This document shows positions 61,963-64,000 of a DNA stretch of 64,000 nucleotides, piece by piece. The stretch lies in contig JBFWUF010000047.1 of the NCBI GenBank assembly GCA_050247435.1, positions 4,080 to 68,079 on the forward strand. Reading direction: 5' to 3'. The stretch is from JAJVID01 sp050247435. Its GTDB lineage: Bacteria; Acidobacteriota; Blastocatellia; RBC074. Under the pieces are notes generated by a model, which was not told the origin of the DNA, ran no database searches, and saw only the letters and a program-made list of their open reading frames with translations. Position 1 is the stretch's first letter; each line of letters begins with the position of its first letter. Made by a program: the position numbers and the translations under genes.

Positions 61963-63396
61963 ATGTTGAGTCGGAATATTAGTTTGAAGAAGTGGCGACA
62001 TGGCCTGCTGCCATTTTATCTGAGCCTCTGCTGCTCAATCCTTCCGTTTTATTCATGGCTTGATCACAATTCACGATCAAGTCAGTCAACGTCTCGTCGT
62101 CTGGTCATCGTCCTCGACGGAGTTCCGTTTCAAACCATCGCCGATCTGCGCGCCGAGGGCCGCTTCCGCCATTTCAAACAGCCCGCGCGGATGATCTCGA
62201 CATTCCCTTCGCTGACCAACGCGGCGATGATCGAAATCCTTCAGGCCGAAGATTCGCCGGGTTACGAAGATCATTATTACGACCGCGAGCATAACCGGCT
62301 GCTCGGCACGATTCAGGATCGGTTGAACGGCGGCAAATTCATTCAGGGCACTTTCCGCGAAACCTTCGATTATCACGCCTCGGCTTTTGAAGGCGCGCTT
62401 GGATACGTCGCCGCGCCGGTTGGCGCAATCGCCGCCGCTCATTTCGATCTGGCTGCTTTTCGCAAGGCTTTTCGCAAATCGGACGCGCCGCTGTTCGTCG
62501 GCTACATCGGCGAGACTGATTCGCTGGCGCACCTGGGCGGCGAGAAGCCGTTGAAATCTTTCCTGCGCACGATTGATCGCACGGTCGAAGAGTTGATCGC
62601 CGAGTCGAATGGTCAGCTTGAAGTCGAATTGTTTTCCGACCACGGGAACGACTACGGTGATTACACCGAGGTCAAATTGAACGATGCGATCAACGTCGCA
62701 GGGTTCAAGACCGAAAAGAGTTTGAAGCAGGCCAACAGCGTGGTCTTGCCGAAGCACGGGCTGGTCGGCTCCTCCGTGCTTTTCACTCATCCTGAAAACC
62801 GCGCGCGGCTGGCTGAAGTCTGCGCGGCTGCGAAAGGCGTTGACTTCGCCGTTTACGAATCCGGCGAGGGCGTTGTTGAATTGATCAGCAGGCGCGAGCG
62901 CGCCCATGTCTGGCGCGACGGTGATCGCTACAAATACGAAGACTCGGGAGGCGATCCGCTCGGCCTGCTTCCGGTCATCGAAGAGTTGAAATCACGCGGG
63001 GTAGTTGACGCCAACGGTTTTGCCTCGCGGGAAGACTGGCGCCGGGCGACGCTCGACCATCGCTATGTTGATCCGCTGCGGCGGTTGTTCGACGGGTTCA
63101 GCAAGTACGTCAAAAACCGCGCCGACGTGATCGTCAGTTACGAGGACGGCTATCTGCTGGGAAGTCCGTTTTTGAGCATCTTCGCACGGATGCGCGCCAC
63201 GCACGGCAATTTGCTGCGCGGTGAAACCGAAGGCTTCGCGATGTCCACAAAACGAGAACTGGAAGAGGCCGTCTGCGGTTACGAGTTGAACCGCCTGTTC
63301 GCGCTCGATCATCGTGTGAAAGCTGGAAGTTATTTCAGCGGCGGTGGGCATTGTCAGCTTGGCCCCGCGCTGGCGAAGATGGTCGCCGGAGAGTGA
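61963..63396 (+). CDS. alkaline-phosphatase-superfamily protein (phosphodiesterase-like)
   Basis: 477 residues with an N-terminal signal segment (14-33) and a complete set of metal-site motifs of the alkaline phosphatase superfamily: Asp in 'LVIVLDGVPF', the Thr nucleophile in 'STFPSLTNAAM', Asp and His in 'GYIGETDSLAHLGG', Asp-His in 'ELFSDHGND', and a last His in 'MRATHGNL'. It is probably a periplasmic phosphodiesterase or nucleotide-pyrophosphatase-type enzyme; the substrate is unknown. Two small membrane proteins are encoded directly upstream. Confidence 0.75.
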   Translation: MLSRNISLKKWRHGLLPFYLSLCCSILPFYSWLDHNSRSSQSTSRRLVIVLDGVPFQTIADLRAEGRFRHFKQPARMISTFPSLTNAAMIEILQAEDSPGYEDHYYDREHNRLLGTIQDRLNGGKFIQGTFRETFDYHASAFEGALGYVAAPVGAIAAAHFDLAAFRKAFRKSDAPLFVGYIGETDSLAHLGGEKPLKSFLRTIDRTVEELIAESNGQLEVELFSDHGNDYGDYTEVKLNDAINVAGFKTEKSLKQANSVVLPKHGLVGSSVLFTHPENRARLAEVCAAAKGVDFAVYESGEGVVELISRRERAHVWRDGDRYKYEDSGGDPLGLLPVIEELKSRGVVDANGFASREDWRRATLDHRYVDPLRRLFDGFSKYVKNRADVIVSYEDGYLLGSPFLSIFARMRATHGNLLRGETEGFAMSTKRELEEAVCGYELNRLFALDHRVKAGSYFSGGGHCQLGPALAKMVAGE

Positions 63397-63858
63397 GATA
63401 CAGCGACTCACAAAAAGCTGAAGCAACCTCAGTCCCCGGATTCGACCTTCTGCACGATCTATTTCTCAATCCTTCAGCCCAACCCCATATCAACGTTCCA
63501 ATTTAGCGTAGTAGAAACTGGCGGCTTCATCGGCTGTTCACCGTGTGGGACTTATGGTGACCTATCCAACAAACATTGTGAATACACTGCGCAATATCCC
63601 CCCTCTTGTTTTACGGAGGCCAATTATATTCCAAATGTCTGTCCAAGGACGTCGGTAGGCATTACAGCGTCAATCAATAATCCATGCCTAGACCCGTTCG
63701 TATATTGCCACACAGAAACGGACGCCGACTCACTCGGCGTGGTGGGCGAGACTGGGTGTGCGTATTTCGGTTATGTATTTCTCGATAGTTGGGGTTACTC
63801 GGATTGTGATGGCTCCGGCCAAGGATCCTCTACTTCCGCCCCATGTCCCACTTACTAA
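63397..63858 (+). pseudogene. cysteine-rich open frame without a start codon
   Basis: Directly after the preceding stop, the same frame stays open for 153 codons to TAA at 63856, with no ATG, GTG or TTG in its first 110 codons. The translation is cysteine-rich (11 Cys) in small clusters such as 'GCSPCGTYGD', 'NVCPRTSVG' and 'SDCDGSGQG', like a disulfide-rich extracellular fragment, and base composition is AT-richer than the rest of the window. I do not recognise the family. It may be the 3' remnant of a transferred gene; a chance open frame is less likely but possible. Confidence 0.35.
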
Positions 63859-63889
63859 ATCAGGAGGCTCCTACAGGGCTTTTGCAAAG

Positions 63890-64000
63890 TCAGCCTGGCG
63901 CTCTAAGAATCAGCCGTAAAGCTTTGCCAATGTTGGCATCGTAATGACGACGAGCCTGAGCCGTGTTTGCCCAGCCAGCGTGACTGATCAAGCGAATGGC
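63890..64000 (-). CDS. 3' end of a reverse-strand gene entering from the right edge, perhaps a transposase
   Basis: Thirty-six codons are open from the window edge to TGA at 63890. They read as a basic helical C-terminus ('HAGWANTAQARRHYDANIG', then KALRLILRAPG). The Arg/His-rich helix and compositional change suggest the end of a mobile-element protein, but I cannot assign a family from this length. Confidence 0.35.
   Translation of the reverse strand, partial: AIRLISHAGWANTAQARRHYDANIGKALRLILRAPG

Overview
The window is a dense, GC-rich chromosomal segment of a Gram-negative bacterium. LPS genes (waaA, lpxK), an Oar-like TonB-dependent receptor with an N-terminal carboxypeptidase-regulatory domain, an ECF sigma factor paired with a TPR-tailed Ser/Thr kinase, secreted LVIVD and LecA-like proteins, and many intergenic hairpin repeats together point to Acidobacteriota, most likely Blastocatellia. 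The phylum is an inference from gene content; no rRNA, tRNA or CRISPR array is visible.

Layout. 1-6.3 kb: the 3' part of a C39-peptidase ABC exporter, a very short membrane-fusion-like protein, a thioredoxin-like protein, a YIP1 membrane protein and two MacB-type permeases. 6.5-12.7 kb: ilvD converging on a secreted Ig/LVIVD protein, then an orphan double-ATPase sugar transporter subunit. 12.9-18.3 kb: waaA-lpxK, an amidohydrolase, a Uma2 nuclease and a Xer recombinase. 18.6-26.3 kb: M4 metalloprotease, PIG-L deacetylase, enoyl-CoA hydratase, ABC-F ATPase, thioesterase and acyl-CoA synthetase. 26.4-32.6 kb: histidine kinase, then an actin-like protein, a membrane amidase and a SPOR protein that look like a cell-envelope module. 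33.2-35.6 kb: Crp/Fnr regulator, anti-sigma factor and ECF sigma factor. 35.7-39.6 kb: the housekeeping run rplU-rpmA-obgE-nadD-rsfS-rlmH and a DksA-like gene behind a consensus promoter.

39.7-51.2 kb, all on the minus strand, is a coherent uronate/polysaccharide-lyase locus: LacI regulator, MFS hexuronate-type transporter, SDR reductase, heparinase II/III-type lyase, TonB-dependent receptor (broken by a one-base frameshift), KDPG aldolase and KDG kinase. The implied route is outer-membrane uptake, lyase cleavage to an unsaturated uronate, reduction to 2-keto-3-deoxygluconate, phosphorylation, and cleavage to pyruvate and glyceraldehyde-3-phosphate. Two LacI-type palindromes sit at the promoters. 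At its end lies a small exported rhodanese whose active-site loop contains an in-frame UGA exactly where relatives have cysteine, with an intact downstream reading frame and a possible SECIS hairpin: a strong selenoprotein candidate.

51.3-63.4 kb carries an LD-carboxypeptidase, a LecA-like secreted protein, a deoxyhypusine-synthase-like enzyme, an ECF sigma/Ser-Thr kinase pair, a TTHB210-like secreted protein, an NtrC-type response regulator, two small membrane proteins and an alkaline-phosphatase-fold enzyme. The last 600 bases are different: AT-richer, with a cysteine-rich open frame lacking a start codon and an incoming reverse-strand reading frame, perhaps a transposase end.

Across the window many spacers hold long near-perfect hairpins, and several genes have tandem heptanucleotide repeats right at their start codons. 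These two repeat types are the main non-coding structure here.
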